DNA from: an uncultured bacterium
GTDB taxonomy: Bacteria > Myxococcota_A > Bradymonadia > UBA7976 > VGTA01
Reading direction: 5' to 3'
Assembly (NCBI GenBank): GCA_943788935.1
Contig: CALSSE010000015.1
Location: forward strand, 62,001 to 126,000
DNA length: 64,000 bases
Positions 52,541 through 61,133 of this stretch are shown here, in pieces. The translations under genes and the position numbers were made by a program. The notes below the pieces were generated by a model, which did not search any database, was not told the DNA's origin, and was given only the letters and a program-made list of their open reading frames with translations. The stretch's first letter is position 1, and each line of letters begins with the position of its first letter.

Positions 52541-53980
52541 ATGGGTTTAGAGATTAAGAGGCTTAATTGGGCGGGGTTAGGGGTCGTGGAGGTAGACGGA
52601 AGAGAGCGTTGTGTCCCTGTTACTCGTCAAGGTGAGCGAGTAGAGGTGCGTTGGCATGAGGCGGGCTGGGGTCGTTATATTGGAGAGAGACTGGACTCAA
52701 CAGGAGCGTCTAGTCGTCTTGATGAACAGCTTGGATGCGCGCAAGCGAGACGTTGCACAGGCTGCTCCCTTCGCCACTTGAGCCTCGAAGAGCAGCGGAC
52801 GGTTCAAGGTGAGAGTCACCTTGGTGCCCTCCTGAGACTCAGCGGTCGCTCACTAGATCATTTACCGATAGAGTGGGTCAATGGGGCTCCGCGTGACGGC
52901 TATCGGACTCGAGTAACGTCTAAGGTGTGGTTAAACACCAAAGAGCCTCATCGGTGGATGCTCAGCTTAAGACCTCATTGGGGAAGAGCTGTCGATCTCG
53001 CCTTATGTCCTAATCATCCGCAAGAGGTGAGATCACTAGTGGGGCAGGTCACTCAGTGGATCAATGATGAGTCGGAGCGATTAGGTTTAGACGAAAGAGA
53101 GAGAGAGAGTGGCTTATTCAGTTTAGCGCGAGTGAGCGTTCAGGCGGGAGGGGGTCTCCCCACGTGGATCGTCCTTCATTGTGAAGATCACACTCACCGA
53201 GGGAGCTTAAAAGCCAGCGAGCGAGAGCGGAGACTTCAGCTCGGTGAGCTCTGGCTAAACGACTTACCTTTACACTCTCTGAGCGCTCATTGTCCTGAAG
53301 CGACGATATACGCTGAGGCCAAACTTCAAGACCAAGAGCAACGCTCCACTGGCTTGAGGAGGTTGGCCGGTCCTCAACCTCCGTTATGGCATTGCGAACG
53401 AGGTCATTTATTCCCCGCCCAGCCACCGGCTTGGTTACCTCAGAGTCCGAGCACTCTCGAGGCGTTAAGGGCGGTTGTCTCCCGCTGTCTATGGGGAGAG
53501 GGAGCGTCGAGCGTCGAGGGTTCAGTCTTTGAGCTTGGGTGTGGTGTCGGAGTATTAGGGATCGCCCTCGCTATTGAGCACCCTCAGCTCACTTGGATAG
53601 GCGTTGATCTCGAAGAGGTCTCAGTAGAGTGTGCTCAAGAGAGCGCTGTCCTCAATGATGTGAGTGATCGCGTGAGCTTTCGAGCGGTCGATGGTCGTCG
53701 AGGGTTAGCTGAAACGGCGATAGAGGGGTCGATTACACATATGGTGATACATGCGATGAGGAAGCCATTGAGCGGCCTCCTCTCTCTCGCCGCCCATCGA
53801 GGGATTAAGCATCTCTGTTACCTCGCTCCGTCAGCCCCTGCCCTTGCTCGTGACTTAGCGGAGGGCTCTCGATATCAACTTGATCGCTTATACTTCATTG
53901 ATCAAATGCCGGGCACCGCTCAAGCGATGAGCATTGCTCAGCTCACTTTAGACGTAAGTGAAGAGCTAAGGGGACCTTGA
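52541..53980 (+). CDS. TrmA/RlmD-family RNA methyltransferase homologue lacking catalytic motifs
   Basis: Belongs to the TRAM-domain, Fe-S-containing m5U methyltransferase family. TRAM-like segment at 1-55; cluster cysteines C66, C72, C75 (C-x5-C-x2-C) and C156 match RlmD. The SAM motif FELGCGVGVLGIALA is intact. But where the family has D-P-[PA]-R the sequence is HAMR; the nucleophilic Cys of SCNP is replaced (APSA before ALARDL); and the general-base Glu near the end is absent (GTAQAMS). So m5U formation by the usual route is unlikely. It may be an RNA-binding or altered-chemistry paralogue. A hairpin covers its ribosome-binding site. Confidence 0.8.
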   Translation: MGLEIKRLNWAGLGVVEVDGRERCVPVTRQGERVEVRWHEAGWGRYIGERLDSTGASSRLDEQLGCAQARRCTGCSLRHLSLEEQRTVQGESHLGALLRLSGRSLDHLPIEWVNGAPRDGYRTRVTSKVWLNTKEPHRWMLSLRPHWGRAVDLALCPNHPQEVRSLVGQVTQWINDESERLGLDERERESGLFSLARVSVQAGGGLPTWIVLHCEDHTHRGSLKASERERRLQLGELWLNDLPLHSLSAHCPEATIYAEAKLQDQEQRSTGLRRLAGPQPPLWHCERGHLFPAQPPAWLPQSPSTLEALRAVVSRCLWGEGASSVEGSVFELGCGVGVLGIALAIEHPQLTWIGVDLEEVSVECAQESAVLNDVSDRVSFRAVDGRRGLAETAIEGSITHMVIHAMRKPLSGLLSLAAHRGIKHLCYLAPSAPALARDLAEGSRYQLDRLYFIDQMPGTAQAMSIAQLTLDVSEELRGP

Positions 53981-54073
53981 GCTTGAGTTTTGAAAATAAT
54001 GAATGAGGCTTGCCATTTGTGATGAAGCCCCGCATAAAGCGTCAGCGTGTTCTATCACCCTCAGGAGCGGAAT

Positions 54074-55657
54074 ATGAGCTTAAGCCCTCAACAAGAGATC
54101 AATCGTCGTCGAACTTTCGCCATTATCAGTCACCCAGACGCCGGTAAGACAACGATCACCGAGAAACTTCTCCTCTTTGGGGGAGCGATTCAGATGGCGG
54201 GTGCTGTCCGCGGTCGTCGCAATGACCGAAGCACCACGAGTGACTTCCTCAAAGTCGAGCAGGAGCGCGGGATCTCGGTGAGCAGCGCGGTGATGAGCTT
54301 TGACTATAAAGAGCGAGCGGTGAATCTACTCGATACACCGGGACACGAGGACTTCAGCGAGGACACTTACCGAGTGCTCACTGCTGTCGATTCAGCGCTG
54401 ATGGTTCTTGACGCTGCCAAAGGGGTCGAGACGAGGACTCAAGCGCTGATGGATGTCTGCCGACTCCGCACCACACCGGTAGTCAGCTTCGCTAATAAAA
54501 TGGATCGAGAGGCACTCGATCCCTTTGAGCTGATGGAGAATGTTGAAGAGAAGCTCAAGATTAGCTGTATTCCATTCACTTGGCCGATCGGGATGGGTCG
54601 AACCTTTGAGGGCGTCTATGATCTCAGGAATAAGCGAGTTGTGTTTTATCAACCTACCGAGCGTGGTAAAGCGAATGCTCAAGTCTATATCGAAAACTTA
54701 GAGGATGGCACTCTTGATGACCTCATCGGGAAGGGTAAAGCGGATACGCTCCGAGAAGAGCTAGAGCTCTTAGAGGTCTTAGATCCTTTTGATCCCGATG
54801 CCTTCGCGCGGGGTGAACAGAGTCCTTTCTTTTTTGGGAGCGCGATAAATAACTTTGGGGTACGTGAGTTATTAGATGCTTTCGTTGATATCGCCCCGAT
54901 GCCTCAATCCCGTTCTACTCTCACTCGTGAGGTTGAGCCTCACGAAGAGAAGTTCTCAGGATTTGTGTTCAAGATTCAAGCGAATCTCGACAAAGCTCAT
55001 CACGACCGCATGGCTTTTGTTCGGATTACTTCCGGTCGGTACGAGCGACGTATGAAGCTGAGACACGTTCGCCTCGGTCGAGATTTCTCTGTAAAGAACG
55101 CCACTACTTTTCTCGCTCAAGATCGGGTCGTCACCGAAGAAGCTTTCGCTGGTGATATTATTGGCTTACACACTCACAGTGGACTGAAGGTAGGCGATGC
55201 TCTGACTCAAGGAGAAGAGCTGAAGTTTACAGGGATCCCTGCGTTCGCGCCAGAGCTCTTTCGTCGCGCTCGTCTCCTTGACCCCATGAAATCAAAATCT
55301 TTAGTCAAGGGCTTAGAGCAGCTCTCAGAGGAGGGGGCCGCCCAGCTCTTCAGACCCCTAGAGGGAGCTGACTATATCCTCGGCGCTCTCGGTGATCTAC
55401 AGTTTGATGTGATCCGCTCACGGCTTGAAGCTGAATATAAGGTGCGAGCGATCTTCGAAACGGTTCCTTTGGGAGCTGCTCGCTGGGTGACTGCTGAGGA
55501 CCCAGAGGCTTTGGAGAAGTTTAAGCGTGAGAATCGTCACCGACTCTTCACTGACATCGCTGGTAACCTGACTTATCTTGTGCAGAGCCAATGGGCTCTT
55601 GACTACGCCGCTCAACAAAATCCCGAGATCAACTTTCACGCTACGATGGAGATCTAG
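54074..55657 (+). CDS. prfC: Peptide chain release factor 3
   Basis: GTPase that recycles RF1/RF2 from the ribosome. 527 residues, matching the usual length. GTP-binding motifs are SHPDAGKTT, DTPGHEDFSED and NKMDRE, and EQERGISVSSAVMSF is the effector region. ATG 54074 has GGAG seven bases upstream and gives MSLSPQQEINRRRTFAI, the usual RF3 N-terminus; the ATG at 54047 adds nine residues without support. Converges on rsmG with 20 bases between. Confidence 0.96.
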   Translation: MSLSPQQEINRRRTFAIISHPDAGKTTITEKLLLFGGAIQMAGAVRGRRNDRSTTSDFLKVEQERGISVSSAVMSFDYKERAVNLLDTPGHEDFSEDTYRVLTAVDSALMVLDAAKGVETRTQALMDVCRLRTTPVVSFANKMDREALDPFELMENVEEKLKISCIPFTWPIGMGRTFEGVYDLRNKRVVFYQPTERGKANAQVYIENLEDGTLDDLIGKGKADTLREELELLEVLDPFDPDAFARGEQSPFFFGSAINNFGVRELLDAFVDIAPMPQSRSTLTREVEPHEEKFSGFVFKIQANLDKAHHDRMAFVRITSGRYERRMKLRHVRLGRDFSVKNATTFLAQDRVVTEEAFAGDIIGLHTHSGLKVGDALTQGEELKFTGIPAFAPELFRRARLLDPMKSKSLVKGLEQLSEEGAAQLFRPLEGADYILGALGDLQFDVIRSRLEAEYKVRAIFETVPLGAARWVTAEDPEALEKFKRENRHRLFTDIAGNLTYLVQSQWALDYAAQQNPEINFHATMEI

Positions 55658-55677
55658 TAGGGAATCTCAAGAGACGT

Positions 55678-56316
55678 TCATTGGGTGCTAGATGTCATCC
55701 AGCGTCTTACTAAGCGCTCTCCACCCTCTGGGTCTCTATAGTTCACCTCTTGGGCGAGGGTATACTCAGGGAGAGGCCACGTCGGCCTATGGTGGGCGAG
55801 CATTTGCATTATTCCCGTGAGATGAGGACGATGAGCGAGCGGGGGCCACTCTTCAGGAGAGACGACCGCTCGAGAGATCGCGATCCCGCTCCCTAAGTCG
55901 TCAAATCGATCTTCAGGCCAACGACCTCGATGGACGGTTACCGCATGAAGCTCTAGCTTGTGCGCAGCGGTCTTCATAAAGGCACAACGTTTGGCGATAG
56001 GCTCGACGATATGAATCGTGTGGCAGGGGTCTAAACAAGCGAGCATCAGTCCAGGGACCCCGCTTCCGCTCCCTATATCGATGAGGGGGGTGAGAGAGTC
56101 AGCACATAGCCACACAGCGATCGCATCGGCGAGATCGGTGCTCAGCAGTGTTAAGGCTCGAGGCCCGCTGAGATTATGAGTTTTACTCCAAGTCGCTCGC
56201 AGATCGAGGAAGGCTTCGAGGCGCTGACGTTGTGGTTGACTGAGAGGCTCAGAGAGCTGCGGGGTGAGCTCTGCTCGGGTGAGCGCTTGGTCAATGAGGG
56301 TGTTCATCGCTGTCAT
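55678..56316 (-). CDS. rsmG: 16S rRNA m7G527 methyltransferase
   Basis: SAM-dependent methyltransferase of 212 residues acting on 16S rRNA. Family motifs: NLSGPRAL, DIGSGSGVPGL (SAM loop), VEPIAKRCAFMK, and ISRAV (the RAxA-type motif with Val in place of the second Ala). It is not next to mnmG/parA as in many genomes. Start overlaps the end of the inositol-phosphatase gene by four bases, so it is probably the last gene of the leftward operon that begins with the MutH-like gene. Confidence 0.9.
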   Translation of the reverse strand: MTAMNTLIDQALTRAELTPQLSEPLSQPQRQRLEAFLDLRATWSKTHNLSGPRALTLLSTDLADAIAVWLCADSLTPLIDIGSGSGVPGLMLACLDPCHTIHIVEPIAKRCAFMKTAAHKLELHAVTVHRGRWPEDRFDDLGSGIAISRAVVSPEEWPPLAHRPHLTGIMQMLAHHRPTWPLPEYTLAQEVNYRDPEGGERLVRRWMTSSTQ

Positions 56317-57143
56317 CGATCTTCTCTGAGCAGGGTGAGGAGAGATCGATGAAGATCAGAGGTGCCGGCAGAGACGAGGTGTCCCTCTGTTAGCCAATCA
56401 TTCCCTCCTTTGGCATCGCTGACGACTCCTCCCGCCTCCGATAAGATAAGCGCACCAGCGGCGATATCCCAAGGCTTGAGCTTGTATTCCCAATATCCAT
56501 CGAGCCACCCCGCCGCCACATAGGCGAGGTCTAGAGCGGCGGCCCCTGCACGACGGAGACCTTGACATCGCTTGAGTAACTTCTCCGCTTGATCTATATT
56601 ATCATCTTTGCTGGTATGACGATCATAAGGAAAGCCTGTCGCGAGCAGGGCTCGGTTGATGGCGGTCGTCTCACTCACTCTGAGCGCTTGACCATCACGC
56701 CACGCGCCTCTACCGCGCTGAGCATAAAACGTCCAAGATCTGATCGGGTCGTGAATGACTGCGACCTCGGCGACTCCATCGATCAATAACGCTATGGAGA
56801 CACAAAAGTGAGGTAGGCCATGACTGAAATTAGTCGTTCCATCTAGTGGATCTATGCACCACACTCGACCTCCCTGAGGTGAGAGTGCTCTCGCTCTCGA
56901 TGAGAGTTGATCTCCGGTCTCTTCTTCGGCGAGTACTGTATCATGAGGTCGAGCTTTGGTGAGCGCGGTGAGGATTAAGGCCTCAGCGGCTAAATCTACC
57001 TCACTGACTAGATCGACAACCCCTTTATGGTCGATTTGGAAAGAGGTCCCCCAACGAGACTTAATCATTACGCCCGCTCTCTCAGCGAGCTGACGAGCAA
57101 GAGAGAGGTCCGCTTCTAGGTCTAGTGTATGGTCCTTATTCAT
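56313..57143 (-). CDS. Inositol monophosphatase-family protein
   Basis: Mg2+-dependent sugar/inositol phosphatase. Metal-binding residues appear in LAEEET, WCIDPLDGTTNFSHG and the second motif KPWDIAAGALILSEAGG. ATG 57143 (GGAGG nine bases upstream) gives a 276-residue protein of normal family length; the frame is open to 57260, but that extra part overlaps the VKOR-DsbA gene. The start overlaps the upstream stop by eight bases (ATGAATAA). Substrate may be inositol-1-phosphate or another phosphate ester. Confidence 0.9.
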   Translation of the reverse strand: MNKDHTLDLEADLSLARQLAERAGVMIKSRWGTSFQIDHKGVVDLVSEVDLAAEALILTALTKARPHDTVLAEEETGDQLSSRARALSPQGGRVWCIDPLDGTTNFSHGLPHFCVSIALLIDGVAEVAVIHDPIRSWTFYAQRGRGAWRDGQALRVSETTAINRALLATGFPYDRHTSKDDNIDQAEKLLKRCQGLRRAGAAALDLAYVAAGWLDGYWEYKLKPWDIAAGALILSEAGGVVSDAKGGNDWLTEGHLVSAGTSDLHRSLLTLLREDR

Positions 57144-58389
57144 GAGCTTTAGCCTCCTCAGATGGCTCTTGAGGTTCTTGAACACCATAAGCATATCGCG
57201 CGACTGCTTGCTTGATCGCTGGAGAGCGTTTCGCTCCCTTAAAATTCCAACCATTGACAAAGAAGGCTGGAGTACCTCTGACTCCTAGTTTAGCGCCGAG
57301 GGCAATATCAGCACTGAGCCTCTCTTGAGTCTTCTCATCACTCAAACAAGTGATAAATGACTCTAGGTTTAGCTTGAGCTGTTGCGCATAAGACTTAAGG
57401 TCTTGATCTTCGAGCTGCTGTTGTTGAGCGAAGAGCAAGTCATGCATCTCCCAAAATGCGCCCTGCTGCTCAGCACAAATCGCCGCCATGGCAGCATGGC
57501 AAGCTCTTGGGTGCATATCTCTCTTAATATGCGGGTTACATCGTGAACTTAGCGGAAAATGTTTAAAGGCATAAGAGAACGGCCTCTCCGCTAAACTTTC
57601 AGTATAAGCCTGCTTAAGTGACTTGGTGAAGCGTTTACAGAAGGGGCATTGGAAGTCACTGAACTCAACGATAAGAGCAGCGCTACTGTCCCCTCTGACT
57701 GGTGTATCTCCAATGTTTATCTCATGATATATGGGCTTTTCAGCGCTCTTAATCTTGTGCTTGGCGACTAGATACTCAGCTTTGTATCTCGCTGCATAGA
57801 TCGCTTGGGCCCCCATGAGTGAGAGCACCATCACGCAGAGCATCACCCAAGGAGAGGGGGTCTTAAACAGCCTTAACCATTCTCGAGGACGGATCACTCC
57901 CCCTAACCATAACAGAGTGACCGAGCTTAGATTCACTACATAGAGAGCGATACAGAGTGGGCAAAGGAATCCTAAGTCTATTAAACTCACTGCCCCCAAG
58001 AAGAGAGAGTAGAGAGCGCTGAGGCAGGCGGTGGCTCCCAAAGAGAGCAGAAGACCAGAGCTCAAAGAAGGGAGGAATCGCACAACGATAATGAGGAGGA
58101 GGGCACACAGATAATAGGCCTCTCCGATCACGGAAATTGGTAGAGAACCGATCTCGCTATAGACGCTCGCAGCAGCAGCTTTACAAGAGAATAGCTCGCT
58201 CGCCCCACAGAGTCCGCTGTCGGTTTTGTCGCCGAGCTTAAGGCCGATTGACTCAAAGGTGAGGAGGTCACTCACATATATCCCAACCAGCTGAATCATA
58301 CTAAAGAAGATCAACATCCATGAGGGGAGTGAGAGCGCTTTATAGGAAGAGTCGTGCTTCATCTTGATGTCCTGTAGTGAAGGATTCAT
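57136..58389 (-). CDS. VKOR-DsbA fusion, disulfide bond formation protein
   Basis: Combines a vitamin K epoxide reductase-like quinone oxidoreductase with a DsbA-like thioredoxin fold, providing disulfides to exported proteins. The membrane part (about 20-210) has the loop cysteines in SGLCGASELFSCKAA and the active-site CPLC at the end of a helix (FLCPLCIALYVV). The periplasmic part has CPFC (DFQCPFCKRF) and cis-Pro in RGTPAFFVNG. ATG 58389 follows the MutH-like gene by six bases; an in-frame ATG at 58362 has a slightly better site (AGGA). Such fusions occur in many bacteria lacking DsbB. Confidence 0.92.
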   Translation of the reverse strand: MNPSLQDIKMKHDSSYKALSLPSWMLIFFSMIQLVGIYVSDLLTFESIGLKLGDKTDSGLCGASELFSCKAAAASVYSEIGSLPISVIGEAYYLCALLLIIVVRFLPSLSSGLLLSLGATACLSALYSLFLGAVSLIDLGFLCPLCIALYVVNLSSVTLLWLGGVIRPREWLRLFKTPSPWVMLCVMVLSLMGAQAIYAARYKAEYLVAKHKIKSAEKPIYHEINIGDTPVRGDSSAALIVEFSDFQCPFCKRFTKSLKQAYTESLAERPFSYAFKHFPLSSRCNPHIKRDMHPRACHAAMAAICAEQQGAFWEMHDLLFAQQQQLEDQDLKSYAQQLKLNLESFITCLSDEKTQERLSADIALGAKLGVRGTPAFFVNGWNFKGAKRSPAIKQAVARYAYGVQEPQEPSEEAKAHE

Positions 58390-58395
58390 GGTGAC

Positions 58396-59106
58396 TTATA
58401 CTGAATCTCGGATCATGTGTCTAAGACCAATATCGATCATCTCTTCAACCCAAGCCTTCTTAGCGATGAGGCGTCCGCCTCCACGAGTGCTCGCGCTCGC
58501 TTGTATCCCGAGTCGCTTAGCCTGTATATGAGATGTTCCGGCGAACCCTCTCTCTCTAAGGGCCCAACGAAGCGCCTCATACTCGCTCTCGACCTCTTCT
58601 AGAGCTCGATCAATGAGATCATATTCAACGAGAATCACCATCTCTGAAGAGCTCTCTGCGGGGTCACTGTATAAACGACAGGCGAGCAACAACCGACGAG
58701 TCTTATCCAAGAGGTGGCTATCGGCGAATGGAGTATCTAGGATATCTTGAGGTTGAAATTGGGTGATGGTGAGTGGCGCTCGAGCTCTCCAGAGAGCATG
58801 ATCTGAGCTGAGCTCATCTCTCACTATATGTTGAGCCTTGTCGTTCTTTACGCGAGAGCTGACCGTCGTGACCTTCAGCTCCCAAGTCCCAAAGTCTGCG
58901 CCTTGGAGGTTGTTGGGTGAGCTACCTAAGAGCCACTCTACAGTGTGACCGGCCCAGCCGCTATTCTTCACCGCTTGGCCGACCTCAGTGATCTTCAACT
59001 GATCAGCGATCATCCGCAGGTCAGAGCCTAAGTATGGGCGTAAGAGCTCAACAGCCTCTATACGACTTAACGGAGGTGGAGGAGGAAAGAGGTCTAGTTG
59101 ACTCAT
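58396..59106 (-). CDS. MutH/Sau3AI-family endonuclease
   Basis: Predicted Mg2+-dependent DNA endonuclease of the PF02976 family (MutH nicks hemimethylated GATC in mismatch repair; Sau3AI cleaves GATC). 236 residues. The core reads GWAGHTVEWLLG, then ADFGTWELKVT with D71, E76 and K78 as the D..ExK active site and E57 on the helix before. A Pro-rich start (LFPPPPPL) is unusual. GAGGT lies eight bases before the ATG. It heads the leftward operon with the VKOR-DsbA fusion, inositol phosphatase family gene and rsmG. No Dam or restriction methylase is in the window, so the role is open. Confidence 0.8.
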   Translation of the reverse strand: MSQLDLFPPPPPLSRIEAVELLRPYLGSDLRMIADQLKITEVGQAVKNSGWAGHTVEWLLGSSPNNLQGADFGTWELKVTTVSSRVKNDKAQHIVRDELSSDHALWRARAPLTITQFQPQDILDTPFADSHLLDKTRRLLLACRLYSDPAESSSEMVILVEYDLIDRALEEVESEYEALRWALRERGFAGTSHIQAKRLGIQASASTRGGGRLIAKKAWVEEMIDIGLRHMIRDSV

Positions 59107-59274
59107 GGAGAATTACCTCATCCAGATCGATCAAGGGAGCGTAGTGAGGGGGTTACTGTTAAAGGTCACAATAGAAGATCTTGATAACAGGTTGAAGATA
59201 AGAGAGAACATCGTCACACTCTAAGCGAGCTATTATATTACTTTGACCCGTATACACAATAAAAGGACCAAAGA

Positions 59275-61068
59275 ATGAGCGCGTATCATGGCGAGCGATA
59301 TTTGACCCTCAATGAACTTTATGAGCGTTACCAATCGCTCGCTGATACCTACCCGCAATGGATCAAACTTGAATCGGTCGCCCAGACCAGAGCAGGGCAT
59401 GATATCCTCTTACTTACTCTCTCTAAACGAACTGATGATCATGGTGTAACTCTAGGAGATGACGAGTTGCTCACCCGCTCTGCTCTGTGGATCGATGCGG
59501 GAACTCACGCTGCGGAGTGGGCAGGGGTGAGCGGCGCTTTATATGATGTAGAGAGATGGATAGAGCGCCTCAGTGGAGAGCGAGGTGAAGAGGCCCAAAA
59601 AACAGAGCAACGCTGGTTCTCGGAGCACGCGATCTACCTGATGCCTCTGATCTGCCCTGACGGCTATGACGCTTTATGGGGGAACATGCCCTATCTTCGC
59701 TCTACTTTGCGCGATAAACGAGATGACGTTATTGAAGCGGGTATGACGACTCATGATCTAGATGGAGATGGAGTCGCGCGATGGATGAGATGGAAGCACC
59801 CCGCCGGATCATTTGTAGAAGATGAAGAGTCGGTGGGCTTGATGAGAGGTCGACGCTTAGACGATGATCCTCAAAACGCCTATTTTTTATGTATGGAGGG
59901 CAGCTTTCAGCTGTGGGATGGCGTAAAATGGGAAGAGGCGCCCCGCCCTTGGGTTGAAGGCTTAGATCTTAATCGAAACTTTCCGGCTCATTGGCAAAAT
60001 TTTACCATGTTTGGAATGGATGGAGGGGCATATCCTCTGAGTGAGACAGAGAGTAGAGCGGTGGTAGACACCTTTTCTGCTCGCCCACGGATCGCCGCGG
60101 CTTTGACCTATCACACCTTTACCGGCGCTCTTTTGACCCAACCTTATCGAAAGAATACTCCCCTCAGTAAAGGGGACATCAGGTTGATGGGAGCGATCGG
60201 TCAGCAGGCAGTGACAGGGACTGGTTACCGGGTGATTAAGATTCATCCAGATTTTGTGTATGACGAAGATGCAGAGGTGGTCGGCGTGTGGTCTGACACA
60301 CTCTCGACGGTGTTTGGAGTACCGGGATATACTCTTGAACTGTGGGATCCCTTTAAACGTAATGGCCTAGAGAATCCCCATCCCGCTAAGTTCTTTAGTG
60401 ACCCGGACCCTGCCCTCCTCCGTGCACTCACCGAAGGCTTTAGGGAGACTCCGAACGCCTGGTCTGATTGGACGAGGTTCGAGCATCCTCAACTCGGAGA
60501 GGTTGAGCTCGGGGGCCTTGACTTTATGATGACTGTTCGTAACCCACCGGTCGCTGAGCTCCATGAGGAGCTCATCCGCTCTCATCAAGTCGCCGAGCAG
60601 ATGAGGCGTACTCTTCCTTCGGTCAGGTCTCATCTAAGCGTACAGGCGCTCAATGTCTCTATGAGACCTTTCGCTGAGACCCATGATCCTATTGAAACCC
60701 GTGATCCTGTTGAGACCCGTGATCAGCGCCAATTATACAAGCTCTCTTTAGCCCTAGAGAATTTTGGTTTCCTCTCTACCTCCTCGCTCGAACAAGGTGA
60801 GCGTTGGTCACATTGCCCGAGAGTGAGCGCTCGACTTCAGCTCACTGGAGACCAAAGGTTAGTCTCAGGGATACAAGCTCAGCAAGCCGAGCATTTGGGA
60901 GGCTGGGGTGAAGCGAGTCTAGGACTGGGCGGTTTAAGTCCTGCTCTCAACGCCAAGGGTCATCGAGCGGTCTTTGAGTGGGTTGTGGAAGCGAATATAG
61001 GGGAGAGTGCATCTCTCTATTGGTCAGGGGGTCGTGGGGGAGCAGGTGATGAGGTGATCACCTTTTAA
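59275..61068 (+). CDS. M14-family zinc carboxypeptidase
   Basis: Metallocarboxypeptidase of 597 residues without a signal peptide. Zinc ligands are H78 and E81 (GTHAAEWAG) and the His of TYHTFTG; substrate-binding LDLNRNFP and the catalytic Glu in YTLELWDP fit the M14 fold. Long insertions between the ligand motifs and a C-terminal region of about 200 residues (with an 18-bp repeat near 60678) exceed the simple domain. AAGGA lies seven bases before the ATG. It could be exported by a non-Sec route or act on peptides inside the cell. Confidence 0.85.
   Translation: MSAYHGERYLTLNELYERYQSLADTYPQWIKLESVAQTRAGHDILLLTLSKRTDDHGVTLGDDELLTRSALWIDAGTHAAEWAGVSGALYDVERWIERLSGERGEEAQKTEQRWFSEHAIYLMPLICPDGYDALWGNMPYLRSTLRDKRDDVIEAGMTTHDLDGDGVARWMRWKHPAGSFVEDEESVGLMRGRRLDDDPQNAYFLCMEGSFQLWDGVKWEEAPRPWVEGLDLNRNFPAHWQNFTMFGMDGGAYPLSETESRAVVDTFSARPRIAAALTYHTFTGALLTQPYRKNTPLSKGDIRLMGAIGQQAVTGTGYRVIKIHPDFVYDEDAEVVGVWSDTLSTVFGVPGYTLELWDPFKRNGLENPHPAKFFSDPDPALLRALTEGFRETPNAWSDWTRFEHPQLGEVELGGLDFMMTVRNPPVAELHEELIRSHQVAEQMRRTLPSVRSHLSVQALNVSMRPFAETHDPIETRDPVETRDQRQLYKLSLALENFGFLSTSSLEQGERWSHCPRVSARLQLTGDQRLVSGIQAQQAEHLGGWGEASLGLGGLSPALNAKGHRAVFEWVVEANIGESASLYWSGGRGGAGDEVITF
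60678..60725 (+). repeat. 18-bp in-frame repeat encoding ETxDP[IV]
   Basis: About 2.7 copies (GAGACCCATGATCCTATT-like; E-T-H-D-P-I, E-T-R-D-P-V, E-T-R-D-Q). It lies in the C-terminal region of the M14 peptidase. Confidence 0.8.
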
Positions 61069-61133
61069 CTACCTCCGTCTTACCCAAGTCTGCTTACCCT
61101 CCCTAGCGGAGTCTCTTATAGAATGGTGAATCG

